Of a DNA stretch of 64,000 nt, positions 12,641 to 24,362 are shown one piece after another. Under the pieces are notes generated by a model, which worked only from the letters and a program-made list of their open reading frames with translations, had not been told where the DNA came from and did no database searches. Each line of letters begins with the position of its first letter. Position 1 is the first letter of the stretch. This DNA is from Angiostrongylus vasorum. Its lineage: Eukaryota > Nematoda > Chromadorea > Rhabditida > Metastrongylidae. The position numbers and the translations under genes are program-made. Location of the stretch: contig JADANN010000197.1 of NCBI GenBank assembly GCA_018806985.1, forward strand, positions 2,333,001 through 2,397,000, written 5' to 3'.

Positions 12641-12846
12641 ATAGCACACAGGAAGAATGTCTAAATTGATGAGCACGGTGGAACTAAGTTTTGCAATAGT
12701 GAGAACAAATATTATGCTTTTAATCTGCTTAAGATCTGTATTAATTACTAAACTTTTCGATGAGAGATTCGTTGAGAATAATCAGAAACCGCACACTCTA
12801 ATAGGTTGTTAGTCCACGTTTCTTACGATGTACAAAAAATGTTCAG

Positions 12847-14045
12847 AAATGGCACGATTTTCAAATGCGCTGGAATCCTGTGAACTACGGTGAAATCAAG
12901 GAGATTAGAGTTGCTCCGGATAAAGTCTGGTTACCCGATATCGTGTTGTTCAACAAGTACGTTACTTTCTTTATCAAGTCATTGAGACAATGTTAGCAGT
13001 CATGAGCACCACAAATCGTTTATTCCATTTTTGGTCTATTTTTATACAACCACTGTAATGCTTAGATATTTGCGAAACTTGACACCAGATTCGACCCGCG
13101 ATTATCCTTTGTGGGGATCAGTGATGAACTAGGTAAAACGTGATCCCAACAGAAAGGGAAATCGAGGTAATCTTTCAAAAAATAACTAAAAATGACAGCA
13201 TAAACGAAGAACACGATTTCTGAAAAATTATAATTGTCTCTCATATCGTCAATATGGGTCATGCGGGAATTTTAGAGACAACGCGTAGTTCCATTAAAAA
13301 ACAGATGTGTTTTTTAGTGCTGATGGTAACTACGAGGTATCATTTATGTGCAACGTGGTGATAAATCATCTTGGTGATATGCTCTGGGTGCCGCCAGCCA
13401 TTTACAAAAAGCTCGTGCATTATTGGTAAATCGAGTTGGGCAGTATCGATTAAAATCGATCGAAATCGATAGATTTATTCCAGATGTGGAGTTCTTCCCG
13501 TTCGACGAACAGGTTTGCACCTTGGTGTTCGGATCGTGGACGGTGAGTTTAATTACCCAATTGGCACCAGTGAACTCGTCATGTAGAACACCCTTCATGC
13601 ATGTTCATTTCTGGCCGGTGGTGAACAAATCTTCGTCACTCGCATGCGCCAGCTTTGAAGGGTCGCAAAAAGAGAGCTGATACCACTTCCGCGAGAGGAA
13701 CCAGCGCTAGTCGGACCAGTGCGGCTCGAACCAGGGTTCTGCACGTATTGAACATCATCTATACATACTCATTCAGAATAGCAAACGCACTCTTACTAGA
13801 GTGTTACTGTGGACGAATTAGCTCCTTCAACGACTAGCCTTTGCCTTTTTGCAGAGCATTTGACACATTTTGATAGTGCTAGTGAATAGTCTTTCAGTAC
13901 AACGAGAACGAGATTAAGTTAGAATTCGAACAAGCAGAATGGGTAGATCTGTCCGAGTACTCGTCTATCTCCATCTGGGATGTAATAGATGCACCGGCTT
14001 CGCTGGTGAACAAGAGCGTCGAATTGAGTTTCAAGTTAGAATACG
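12847..14045 (+). pseudogene. nAChR exons 5-8: ligand-binding domain and Cys-loop
   Basis: Exon 5 (12847-12956, intact) carries DKVWLPDIVLFNN. Exon 6 (13318-13425) carries ADGNYEVSFMCN through WVPPAIYK, then needs one A removed from 13406-13410 to read SSCII, the first Cys of the Cys-loop. Exon 7 (13484-13542, intact) supplies DVEFFPFDEQVC, the second Cys, and FGSWT. Exon 8 (13898-14045) carries YNENEIKLEFEQAEWVDLSE, then SIWDVIDAPASLVNK, then lacks one base before EFQVRIR. The absence of a Cys-Cys pair marks a non-alpha (complementary) subunit. Confidence 0.85.
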
Positions 14046-14183
14046 GTATGTGATAAGAATCTCGATCTCGACTTACACTCGTGAAGATTTTTTAGTTCCA
14101 CGTTAAGCAATAGATATAAGTACCTCAGCCCTTTAAAGACGATTTTCCAAACCAAAGACGCGAGTACTTCTGTCGTATTTAAG

Positions 14184-14400
14184 GCGCAAGACCTTATTTT
14201 ACACAATCGTATTAATTATTCCCACTGTTCTGATGGCATTTCTGAGTACGGCTGTCTTTTTTCCTGCCAACTGATTCAGGTATTGCGTTCCAGTATTTTG
14301 ACGAAATCTTCCTTTCGACACTATCTCTGGCATCACCCTATTAGCCATCGTCTTTGATTTTAATAAAATCTGTCAACGTCCCCTTCACAGTCAAAGTCTC
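14184..14400 (+). pseudogene. nAChR exon 9 (TM1) and decayed TM2 exon
   Basis: Exon 9 (14184-14279) gives RKTLFYTIVLIIPTVLMAF, then LSTAVFF, and after one surplus base in the T/C run at 14247-14254, LPTDSG before a GT donor. Only 14 bp separate that donor from the next AG. TM2-like residues (TISGITLLAIVF, then KIC) follow in mixed frames at about 14310-14375, without a clean exon. TM2 lines the channel and is normally the most conserved segment, so this is the strongest sign of real decay. Confidence 0.7.
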
Positions 14401-15009
14401 CACTAGTTTGCTGTGTCCGGTAGTGAACTTTTCCTAGTTCTTCTCTCTTAGATTAGTTTGTGTCGGAAAATTTAAGATTACTTTACGAATAACTATTTTA
14501 AATGTGAACAATATCTTTGTAGAAAAATGCTGGTCGGGTGTTCTCATTTCTAAAAAAGAGCGGACAAGAGAAAAGAAGCTTTAGAAGAAGAAGCCCACTG
14601 AATCGTTAGACCTTGTTGACTAAACGCTTTTGTCACCAATCTCTTATCAGGATTATGAAGTAGGATGAACATCTAATGAAGATAGTGCGCTTAAGAATGG
14701 ACGGATACAAAAATTGATGAAGAAGGAAATTAAAGAAATGAGAGAAAGAGTTCTTTACAGGAGAAAAGATAACGTTGACGACATACGTTCTACTGTCCAT
14801 AGTTGTTTTCCTTCTATTGGTGTCAAAAAATCCTCCCGCCAACTTCCAGCACTATTCCGCTTATGGCGAAGTAAGCAGCAATCCACATTAGTAGAAATAT
14901 TAATTAGTCTTATCACTAGAGATGATACATTAAATTTCAAAGCGCTATGAGATCAAAATTCTAGCTTTCGACAGATTTTCCTGCTTTTTCAAAGACTTAG
15001 TGGTTTCCT

Positions 15010-15300
15010 AGCTGAGGGTGCCCGGAGTTTCCATCAGGAAGCCTAGCTAAGAGTAAACCAATACTAGGATCCATCACCGTCCTAGTATCAAAGTCGCATG
15101 GTGACAAATCCCCCTTCTGATCAACAAGGGCCGCGACTACCTTTGGTGGTAAAGACCTGGGGAGTAGACTTTGGGCAGGCTAACTTTGGGATTCCAGGGA
15201 ACCACAATGGATTAGCTAGCAAATTTCCGAACAATGGAGGTTGAGCTAAGACCCCCACAACCAGTGAGGACGGGCCATTCAAGCATCAAGTAATAACGTA
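15010..15300 (+). repeat. Short RTE-5'-like element (nAChR intron 10)
   Basis: A second direct copy of the block at 12.3 kb: 'cctagctaagagtaaaccaa', 'tatcaaagtcgcatggtgac', 'agtgaggacgggccattcaa', ending 'gcatcaagtaa'. Both copies lie inside receptor introns in sense orientation. Confidence 0.6.
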
Positions 15301-15496
15301 TTTTAAAGGCTCCTCACAAATGGTTGTAGAATTCACATGTTTGCACTTTTTTTATCCTCTTTTCATCTTTTGAACTTCTTAGTGTTAGAAGCTTCAAGAG
15401 AAAGGTAGCAAAAAGTGACGGCCAATTTGTTTCACACTGATATATCTCAAAGAATGGAAGTTCTCTCATTTTTATGAACGAAAATCGTATTTACAG

Positions 15497-16860
15497 ATAC
15501 CTCTTACTTACATTTGTACTCAACGTCATTACAATTCTGGTTACGGTCATCATTATTAACGTCTATTTTCGCAGCCCAACTATACACCGTATGCCCACAT
15601 GGGTGCGGGAAACTTTTCCTCGAGGTTAGAGTCTCAACTTTTTTCCCTGATGAGTTTAAACTAACTTCTTATATTATCCACCATTTGCTTTAGTGGATGC
15701 CTTTCGTGATGTGTATGCAACGACCGAAATCCATTAGTCGAAAAAATGGTAAATCAACGGAAGGGCGTCACAAAACTACCCGGATTGGGGGCAGTTTCAC
15801 CTTCAACCTCTCCAGTCATCATCCATTCTGTCCAAGCGTTGACGATAGGTGAAGCGAACAATGTCGTAAAATAGACGAAAGAGAAGGAAAAGAACATACT
15901 TTTATTATGCATACAAAACGTAGAAGGAAAAAAACGTAACACTTCTTTTTCACCATTTTCTGAAACTAAGGCGTGATGTGGAAACAGTTCAGCAGAACAA
16001 CTACGAAAGATTCTCCATACTTCGAAGAGATTTATTTATGTTATAACAATTTGTTCTCAGTTTCATGTGGGGATCATCTTACTGGTGAGAAATGCTACTC
16101 CGTATCGTAGTCCTACAGGAAATCACCGACAGACGTTTCGAAATGTATGACCGAGGTTGCTCAAGATCCGACCACCTCGATGTACTACCCTCTGTCTGCA
16201 GACGCACTACGAGCCATTGATGCCATCGAATATATCACGGACCACCTGAAACAGGACGAAGAATACAAAATGGTAAGCAATGGTTTCCCTAACGGAGACT
16301 CTGAGACATTCCTATACTTCCCAATATGAACAGATTTCTTCACTGAGAAGACACTGACTTTGTTCTATCGTAAATTTCTAGTACCGTGATGACTGGAAGT
16401 ACGTAGCGATGATTATCGATCGACTACTACTGTGCGTGTTTTTCGGTATCACCGCCGGTGGAACATGTGGAATTTTATTCAGTGCACCTTACGTATTCCA
16501 AGGTGAACAGTTAGTGTTATGGATTCAAAAAAGAGGAAAAACAACGAAGAACAGTGATGAGAATGATGGGAAGTTTTCGCATTTTTTCATCTTCATTGCG
16601 TGGTATGTTGGTACTCAGCAGCTAGAAAGCGAAAGCACAAGCTGAAGAACTGCTTGCGCATGGGTGTGGGAAGAAACGACAAATGATTTCTGGTGAACAT
16701 CGCTTTGAGACAAATATAGTAATACATAACTCTTAAGGATACTTTTGAGTAGAAGTTACCCAGCCTACTTGGACCAATTCGTAGATTTCCAGGTGTAAAT
16801 CAGAGTGAAGTACATCAGCGACTGGTTGAACTGTACAAAACCAAAGGCAGCAACAGTTAA
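15497..16860 (+). CDS. nAChR exons 11-15: TM3, cytoplasmic loop, TM4, C-terminus
   Basis: Exon 11 (15497-15624) reads YLLLTFVLNVITILVTVI and IHRMPTWVRETF, with one surplus T in the T4 run at 15614-15617. Exon 12 (15694-15848) contains PFVMCMQRPKS and SSHHPFCPSVDDR. Exon 13 (16119-16272) contains YYPLSADALRAIDAIEYIT. Exon 14 (16382-16502) is TM4: YRDDWKYVAMIIDRLLL, then GITAGGTCGILFSAP. Exon 15 (16793-16860) ends VHQRLVELYKTKGSNS and TAA. The last four exons are intact and in phase. An AATAAA lies 62 bp past the stop. Confidence 0.85.
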
Positions 16861-16921
16861 TTCTGACAACAATGCAAGTTTCGTGTGAAAATGTATTTTA
16901 CAGGTCTTGTGTCTCTCAGTA

Positions 16922-16927
16922 AATAAA
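16922..16927 (+). terminator. Polyadenylation signal AATAAA of the nAChR gene
   Basis: A canonical AATAAA sits 62 bp after the TAA at 16858-16860, a normal distance for a nematode 3' UTR. Its preservation, with four intact 3' exons, argues that decay (if real) is recent. Confidence 0.6.
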
Positions 16928-17101
16928 TATGTCCTGCTCGACTATTTTTGGAATTTCTTGTTAAATTATCCAGTAGAAGAGTTTTTCCTCTCAATACCTA
17001 GATTTTTCGCTAATTCCGTTAAAGAAATCGTCATAAAAAATGAAAGTTTATGGAGTTAACTTGTAATGGACGGCACGCATTAATTTCGGTACATAAAAGG
17101 A

Positions 17102-17390
17102 CAAAGGATAAAGCTCTCGGCGTTGATCAATCCCCTGAGGGATGCGCTATGCATTCGACTTCAATAAGCATCGTTTGGAGGTGACTGAATGCATATCTGG
17201 CCTTTACCATCACTCGCGATGGTCTACCGATGTATCGAGCCAGTGCTGCTATCCTCCCAGACAAGCCTGGTACCAATTTGCCAACCCCGGAGGGATGGAA
17301 AGCTTGGTGGGCCAGGGGGCGCGGGGATCGATTCCATGTGTGTGCTGCAGGGCGCTTCCGACCACTGCGCCCCACTCGCCCTCATTTCAG
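17102..17390 (-). mobile_element. SINE copy, minus strand
   Basis: On the plus strand it starts with the tail 'aaggataaagctctcggcgt' and ends with the tRNA-like head ('gatcgattccatgtgtgtgc' and 'cgaccactgcgccccac'). Imperfect flanking repeats (GTACATAAAAGG near 17090 and GTACACAAGG near 17391) look like a target-site duplication. Confidence 0.8.
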
Positions 17391-17817
17391 TACACAAGGT
17401 GTGAAAAGAGTGCCCGATTTTAGTTTCAAACCAGCATACGTAAACGCAGTTAATGGTGAAATGTTTCAGCTCAAATAAAAGCCGCTATAATATTCATTTC
17501 TTTGCGCAGAAGATATCAGTTCTCCTATTCCACGATGACAACACTTGAATTTTGTGGGGACCTAGAAACGTATTTTTTTTCTGCTTTCTGGTTTTCTCCA
17601 TTGTGGGTGGTACTTCTAATTTCGAAGCAGTTGTATAACCGAGATTTTGTAGAATAGGTAGTGGGCCCCCTCGCACCCAATCTATTGCTGTGTTTGCAAA
17701 GGCTGCGTTCACGTTGGACGTCTTAAAAATTCAATCTGTTTTCAATTCTTCGTAATTTTTCACTCCTTAATCAATTTAAAGGGGAGCTGATATTTTCTAA
17801 GAATTATATAAACCCCA

Positions 17818-18075
17818 ATGGCGCATGTAGCTCAGTGGTTAGAGATGCTCTGCAAAGCACATGTGTCGTTCGTTTCATCCCCACACCAGTTTCACCAAGT
17901 CTCCCATCTCTCTTCTGGGATCGACAAATTTGTACCAAGTTACCTGAGAGCGTAACAGCACCGATTTTATACATCGACAGGCCATAAAAGTCACTGAATA
18001 GGCCAGATATGCATTCGACCACTCTAACGATGCTTGATGAATCTTTCACATATACCCTTGATTCGTCTTGGTACG
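17818..18075 (+). mobile_element. Diverged SINE copy
   Basis: The head 'gcgcatgtagctcagtggtt' has the best A box in the window for a true tRNA, but the rest follows the SINE body: 'caccaagtctcccatctctc', 'gataggccagatatgcattc' with small changes, and 'cgatgcttgatgaa'. The usual tail is degraded. Confidence 0.6.
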
Positions 18076-19440
18076 TCCTCGAGCAGTCAGTGAACAAGTT
18101 GTAGGATTCTCTGTTTCACAAGAACCCCCATCGTCGTGAATGAATCAAAATGGACTGACAACAATTTTCTTTATGACCCGCAAAGCATAACTGCATGTTT
18201 TGACTACTTGAGAACACTTTACTGTGGTTACGTTGGATTTACAAAAAAATCACCATCTTAACATGTTAATGAAAAAAATATAGCAGCCTCGATTGGCAGC
18301 TGAACTCATCTACTACCTCGACCACCTCCACGGTTGAGGATTATAGGACAACTGGAATGGAAGAAAGAAGATGCAATGACCTGTGAAGATGGGCCAACTA
18401 AGTTTTAAGTGGGTATAACCCTTAAGGTAATTCCGCTTTGAACACGAAGTTTTAAACTCCTCAACTACCCTGCCTATCTAAAACTAATGCTTTATCGACT
18501 ATATCCGACATTGCCAGCTTTTTTTCCACTCTAATGGTGATATCAACAATCATCCGTCAACAGGAAAGAGAAAGACAAAGCAAGGCCCTCGATTAGTGCA
18601 GTGGGTAGCTCGTGAGCACCCGTAAAAATCGAATGTTGGAAACTCAACGGAGTTTCCCAGTTTTGCTCATATGTCAGCATCATTGTGGTTGTACACCCCA
18701 TAAAACCCGACCATGAAAAAGGAATAGGCAGTAAATAAAGGGAGCTACACATTAAATAAGTATACGTTTGAAGTTTCGAAGAGATTCTACTCTACGTTAT
18801 GTTGGGTGTTTGGACATAGGAACATGGTGGCGGTCATCTCAATTCGTTACCTTCTTATTAGATTTCGAAACTCGTAAACCGCACTTCATTTGACCGTGTA
18901 ATCACATTAGTCATTAGTTTGGTAACATGCCACTATGATTTTATCACTAACCTCACCACATGTAATCCCGTTGGTCATCCAGTAACTCGAGCGGCACCAA
19001 CCAATTCATTTCCATCACGCACCAGATCTGCCTACTGCACTAGACTTGCTCGATAGCCACTAGGACAATTACATTTTTAGTGTGACCTCATTTTTTAACT
19101 ATTTTCAACGAAAATTGGACGATGGGTAGCTTTCTGGCATAGTGTAGATTTCTTTTTCCTAGAGCTTGTAACAAAGATGTCGAGCATAATCTCTGACTGA
19201 CTGACCGTGGTAGAACAATCGACTCCTTGTTGTAAACAACAGCTTGACATCCGTAAACACCTACCACCTCTACGAGGCGGTATTTCCTTAGAATTAACAT
19301 AGTTCTACATAATCAACAGTCATACATTAGTTAACAACGATATCATTCAAACGACATGACAATTCAAGCATAAAGGAATGGTCATATGCTGGACGCACGT
19401 TCTCACGTGTTCGTGTTTGAAGCGTCAGAGGAAAGGCCAT
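18076..19440. repeat. Mostly unrecognised; small MITE relic at 18590-18745
   Basis: Only 18650-18745 is recognisable: 'catatgtcagcatcattgtg' and 'ccatgaaaaaggaataggca' match the end of the MITE-like family near 9.0 kb. The remainder has no convincing exon and no other repeat I can place. Confidence 0.4.
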
Positions 19441-19659
19441 GAACCAGTGTATTTTTGCTACTTGGCTTCTGGTGCCATTTTGTGATGTGGCCGCTACCAA
19501 GTAAGTAATTTTGAGCGTTCAAAAATGGAGGACAGCATTCTTTCGACTTTTGTTGGCTAAACATAGTATGCTCTGACTGTTAGCCCAGTAATTCTAAACA
19601 CTCGCCCATCATCTTACGTCCAGCAGCTAACAAAGCGATTACATGTACATATATATCCA

Positions 19660-19675
19660 TATATATTTATATACA

Positions 19676-19716
<41 letters not shown>
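19660..19716. repeat. AT dinucleotide microsatellite
   Basis: An uninterrupted (TA)n run of about 38 bp at 19679-19716 follows degenerate TATA-rich sequence. It is a likely site of length variation between individuals. Confidence 0.9.
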
Positions 19717-19719
<3 letters not shown>

Positions 19720-20111
19720 AATGGCCGCAAATCTATTACTAGAGTTAAGGTAGCATATGGTTTAAAGAAACTTCAGTGAAGGCTAAACCCTAAACCCAAC
19801 AAATCAAAAAACGGCTATCCCATACACGAATCCGTTCGCCTCTATGGATGACACTAAGGAAACAATAACATGAAAATGAGTGCTCGAAATCGGACGACAT
19901 GTGAAGGCGGACCACCTGAGCATCCAAATAAATAGTGTAAAAAACATATGAATTGAATAGGATAGAAACGGAAATTACTTGTGCGCGGTTCATATACTCG
20001 CCAGTATATCGATATCAGGTTAAGGGTTTGTGGAGGAAATCCTCTAACCTTTTCAACAACAGCAGATCCTACTTTATGACATATACATTAATGCGATTTT
20101 TTTGAGACGTA

Positions 20112-20393
20112 ACGACAAAAAGGATAAAGCTCTCGGCGTTCATCAATCCCTGAGAGATGCACCATGACTTTATTAAGCATCGTTTGGAGGTGATTGAATG
20201 CATACCTGGCCTTTACAATGATTTGCGGTGGCCTATCGATGGATCGAACTAGTGCTGCTATCCTCCTAGACAAGCCTGGTACCAATTTGCCAACCCCGGA
20301 GGGATGGAAGGCTTGGTGGGCCAGGGGGCGCGGGGACCGATTCCACGTGTGTGTCGCAGCGCGCTTCCGATCACTGCGCCACACGCGCGAAGA
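20112..20393 (-). mobile_element. SINE inserted in the 19.4-20.5 kb PLE relic
   Basis: Tail-first on the plus strand ('aaggataaagctctcggcgt'), ending in the tRNA-like head with 'cactgcgccacacgcgc'. Flanks 'gacaaaaagg' and 'gacaaagatg' form a short duplication. The homologous stretch near 45175-45190 reads straight through without a SINE, giving an empty-site comparison. Confidence 0.85.
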
Positions 20394-20534
20394 CAAAGAT
20401 GCCCAATCTCTGTAAGAGTGGGTAAGTGGGTCTTTGCTTGCTGAAATCATTGCAGTTGCGACTGTCACTTTTCCTCGATGAATGGCGCAGCATATTGGCA
20501 CAAAAGCGAAATCAAACCATTAAAAAGCACATCA

Positions 20535-23500
20535 CCTGTATCACCTGTAGTCCCGTTGAGCGCCGAGTGACTCGAGCGGGCGCCAGTAAATCTTCCATTT
20601 TTCCTTGCCGCGTGCAAGAGTAGCCCAGTGGGTTCTGCTCGCTCTAGGGAATCGTCGAGCATCATATCTTTCTTCTAGGCTTTTCGTGAAGATTAATGAC
20701 CATCGAGTCGGTGGTGTTCCTGCAGTGCGTTTGACATCTCGGGGAATCCAGTCACTAACGGCTCTTCTCCATCGGTTGTCATTCATACGCATTACGTGTC
20801 CGGCCACAATATCTTCGACTGTTTGGCGTAGAGAACCGCATCTTTGATTTTTTGATCGTTGACGTAGGTCGGAGCTTCGGATCCTATCTCCTACTTGTGT
20901 GAAACGGGATACTCCTAGCATCGTCCTTTCGACTGCGCGTTCGATAACGCTGGCTGAGTGATTTTTTCATCCTATTTACGCAGCGACCAGGTTTCTGATG
21001 CATACGTTAACGCAATAAGTACCGTCAGGTGTTCTTTGTTCCCCTCACTACATCCTCGGTGCTCTCGAAAGCTACCAAGCCGCTCGTTTCTTTCTGCACA
21101 ATTCTGGAGCTAAGTCGTTCAACATTTTGATTTCCAGACAAAGAGAGACATGACTGGAGCATTTTGAGGTATTCGTTCCGTTGAGCGTGAATGGGGCACA
21201 CGAAACGAATCCGTTCCTCATGAACAACGTTTTTCGGAGATTTAGCCGAAGACCAATTTTCCCACAGGCTCTATCAAACTTGGCATGTACACGTTTCGCT
21301 TGGCTAATGGGCTATTGCTTGATGTTACAAGGACCATGACACCAGCATTGCGAAGATGGTGTAACTGCTGACCATTGATTTTCACTCCCATATTATCCCA
21401 TTCCAAAGTTCGCATGACGTTCTGGAGGGTGGCGGTAAATAATTTTGGCGAGATGGTATCGCCTTGCCTAACTCCTCTTTTGACGTCAATGATAATATCG
21501 TCGTGGAATGGTGATATCTTGCTTGTAAAATTTTTTTGTACAGCTCACGAAGAATCTTAATGCACTGAGTAGGCGCTCCTCGACTATTAAGGGCTTCCAT
21601 GACTAATTCTAACTCAGTTCAGTCAAAAGCCTTCTTTAAATCGATGAAAGTGAGACATCGCGGACTTCTGTACTCTCGCGATACTTCGATGAGTCTTGTT
21701 ATCGTATGGAAGTAATCCATCGTACTAAATCCTTCCTGAAACCCTGGTTGCTTACATGGCTGTCGTTCGTCCAGTGTTCTGTCAATCCTGTTTAGGATGA
21801 CTCGAGTGAATAGTTTGTAGACGACAGAAAACAAGCAGATTGGGCGATAGTCCGCGATATCGTGTAGCTCACCTTTCTTGAACAATAACACGGCCTTGAT
21901 GGTCTTCCACTGAGTAGGGACCTTGCATTCAGACACTTAACGTGTGGAGAGCCGAGCCAGTGTGCTTACGAGGACTGACGGAATGTTCTTCAGGTGTTCT
22001 GGTCTTGTCCTGTCTGGACCAGGTGCTGTTCGATTTTTCACCGACGAAATGGCATGTCGGATTTCAGAAGGGAGAACTGGTGGTATAACATATGCATCCT
22101 TCTATATTTCATATGACGGAAGGCGGAAGTGGCTATCGAAGAGATGTGAGTAGTATTCGTGAATGATTTTTCTCCATCGCTTTTCTGGACGCTGTTACTG
22201 TTCCGTCTGGGCGTCGGAGTGCAATCATCTTAGTTATGTAATAGGCGAAGCTTCGGTGAACTTTGCCATTACTGCCGCTCTTCTCTCCTTAAGATTTTCT
22301 TTCATCGCCTGCTTGCACTGTTTTGCAAGTTCGGACGTTACCTCGCGGTTGCCTGCAGCTCGTGCATTTCCACGCTGGCGTATTAACTCGAGTGTTACTA
22401 GAGACAAACGTCTCTTGGTGACTCTCGAGCTATCAGCTTTCGTAGCGCTAACGTGAAGATGTTGAATGAGCCGATCGTATTCCTCGTCGATGTTGCTGAG
22501 AAGGGCATTGAACTGAATAAGTCTCAGTTTATGGTGGTTTTGGGACTTGGCTTTTTGAATTTAGCGGCTTTTTTCTCCTTTCCGCGAGAAATAGAATCTA
22601 ACACGAAGGAGATGGTGGTCTGATCCTGTGTAGAATTTTGGGCAATACCGACATCGGTTGAGCAAAACCTTCTATTTACTATGATGTGGTCTATTTCGTT
22701 ATGGTACTGTCCATTGGGAGATTCCCACGTCCAGCGCTTAGGATGGGGCTTCTGGAATTGTGAGTTACCGTGGATTGTCTTGGTCGCCATAATAAACTCA
22801 AACAGCCGCTCACCCTGTTCGTTCCATTCTAATCCGTGGGTCCCAATGTGACGTTCTTCAGACGTCCTTCTTGATCCAATCTTGGCGTTGAAATCTCCAA
22901 TGATGGCCTTTGAAGAATGTGTGGTCTTCTCTGTAGAACTTCTCCAAGTCCATATAGAACGCTTCGACTTCTTCCTCGTCATAGTTTGATGTCGGCGCGT
23001 AAACGACGAAGATTGTCAAAACCGATATTGATCCACAGCTTTTTTAATCGCAAACGTCCGATTCGGGTTGTTAGTTGCTCGAATGAATCAATGTTCTTGG
23101 ACAAACTCGTGTCGACGAGAACGCCAACGCCGCCATCTCCTCTGCTGTCGCATGTTCCGAGGAACAGTTCTTCTCCGGTGTCATAGACGGCGTTGAATGG
23201 ATGGCGTCATCTCCTCTCGGCTAGGCTGATGACGCCGTACCTTATCTGTCTCGCTTCTATGGTCAAGTCTTCTATCGAGGATTCGGATGCAGGTGCATGT
23301 GCATAGTAGCTACAGGTCATCACCTTAGTTCTTCGCGATGCAGGCAGCTTTCATTGGCCCTGAGATTTTAGCAGCCTCTCCGTACTCGACCTACCCAATG
23401 CTGCCGAATCGGATGCTCTTTCGGGGCTAGGGAGATGAGGCATGTTTCTTTTACTGTGTTAGCATTTGGCAACCCACGTATAGCTTGCTGGTCTCTGAAC

Positions 23501-23770
23501 GTGGGGCTGTGTATACTCACGAGTAGCTTGTCAGTCTCTCCGAGAGTGAACATGGAGCTTATTTGTTGGAGGCGACTCCTAACGGCCTCCCACATACTCC
23601 TCTGTCATTTCATTGCAGGTTTTTGGCCGAATTAACTCGTAGAATACGATCCGCATAAATAATACAGCAATTCTGCAGCAAATCGGCGCAGCAGAAACGG
23701 GCGGGAATTCCATCCCCTGAATCCACCTGCGTCTCAGAGAAGAAAAGGTCGTCTCTGATGTGTGACTAAG
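20535..23770 (-). mobile_element. RTE-type non-LTR retrotransposon, near full length, decayed
   Basis: About 3.2 kb, the usual RTE size. In element order (right to left): apurinic endonuclease remains with AIIGDFNAKIG and [12 protein letters not shown] (22524-22982); reverse transcriptase with VPTQWKTIKAVLLFKKGELH, YRPICLFSVVYKLFTRVI and FIDLKKAFD (21619-21936); and a C-terminal segment with DWIPRDVKRTAG and KWKIYWRPLESL (20541-20921). The 3' end is tandem ACAGGTGAT-like units. The frame is broken by frameshifts and stops, so it is not autonomous. The same family recurs at 57.7-61.0, 61.1-62.0 and, as plus-strand fragments, 46.4-47.6 and 48.6 kb. Confidence 0.85.
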
Positions 23771-24104
23771 TACATATCCCGCAACCTGGGGACGTGCCAC
23801 GCGACTAACCGGCATGTGATGCCTGTCTGAGGGAGACCCTATGCGCTTCCTGTTTAGCACTTTGTTTAACTTTATATTTATCAACTAGATGTTCTTTTAT
23901 AAGTATGTACAATGGTCTACACGTTTCCTTCAATGCATTCGTCCCCGTTCGGCCCAAACAAACCATATATGAACTCACCAATCACCATTTTTCACCTTTA
24001 GTGCATATTATGCAATTTTGCCTTGTGCCCCTACGGTCACATAGGCGGTTACGAATTAGATGGCGTTTTTAAAGTGTCCGGTAGTATTTTTGTTAGTTAC
24101 TTAC

Positions 24105-24362
24105 TTGATATTTGAACGGCTCGTCCTCACTGGTTGTGCGGTACCCAGGATAACCACCATTTTTAGGAGATTTGCTGGTTAGGCCATTGTGGTTCCCTGG
24201 AATCCCGAGCCAGACCAAAGTCTGCCCCAGGTCTTCACCACCACGGGCAGTCGCAGCTCCTGTGGATCAGAGGGAGATCTTCCACCGTATGACTTTGATA
24301 CCATGACGATGGTGGATCCTGGTATTGGTTTACTCTTAGCTAGGCTTCCTGATGGAAATGGG
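24105..24362 (-). repeat. Short RTE-5'-like element nested in a PLE
   Basis: Inverted relative to the 12.3 and 15.0 kb copies: 'gaacggctcgtcctcactgg', 'gtcttcaccaccacgggcag', 'gtttactcttagctaggctt'. PLE sequence lies on both sides, so this short unit appears to have moved on its own rather than as part of a full RTE. Confidence 0.65.

Larger units (their letters stand above)
7294..16860 (+). pseudogene. unc-29-like: Nicotinic acetylcholine receptor subunit, UNC-29/LEV-1-like non-alpha
   Basis: Exons read: 7294-7345 signal peptide; 9938-10006; 10096-10168; 11391-11436; 12847-12956; 13318-13425; 13484-13542 (Cys-loop, FFPFDEQVC); 13898-14045; 14184-14279 (TM1); about 14294-14400 (decayed TM2); 15497-15624 (TM3); 15694-15848; 16119-16272 (intracellular loop); 16382-16502 (TM4); 16793-16860 with TAA. 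Such subunits form cation channels at nematode muscle, the targets of levamisole. There is no vicinal Cys pair in loop C (SIWDVIDAPASLVN), so the subunit is non-alpha. Exon phases and homology show one-base indels in exons 2, 3, 4, 6, 8, 9 and TM3 (six insertions, one deletion). Introns 1, 3 and 4 hold repeats. A pseudogene is favoured, but an intact gene with sequencing errors is possible, since no nonsense substitution is seen outside shifted frames. Confidence 0.85.
19441..20530 (-). mobile_element. PLE relic with flank shared with 44.6-45.3 kb
   Basis: 19441-19640 resembles the PLE region between RT and nuclease (compare 41290-41440 and 44590-44720). After an AT microsatellite, 19800-20098 and 20400-20500 align with 44880-45270 ('gttcgcctctatggatgac', 'ttctcgccagtat'-type blocks). 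A SINE interrupts this copy but not the 45 kb copy. Confidence 0.55.

Noticed and set aside
13898..14045. Reading the exon end as KLEY instead of EFQVRIR
   Set aside because: The KLEY frame gives no continuation into TM1. Allowing one missing base near 14020 yields EFQVRIR, which joins RKTLFYT in phase at the acceptor before 14184.
14280..14293. A 14-nt intron in the nAChR gene
   Set aside because: Removing it does not restore the TM2 reading frame (a stop follows), and such short introns are not known in nematodes.
17818..17890. A possible genuine tRNA gene (good A box)
   Set aside because: The remaining sequence follows the SINE body and no cloverleaf closes with a plausible anticodon arm.
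20088..20501. A 137-codon minus-strand open frame
   Set aside because: It is a read-through of a SINE and its flank. The same chance frame (with 'HTWNRSPRPLAHQAFHPSG') appears in other SINE copies and is not conserved as protein.
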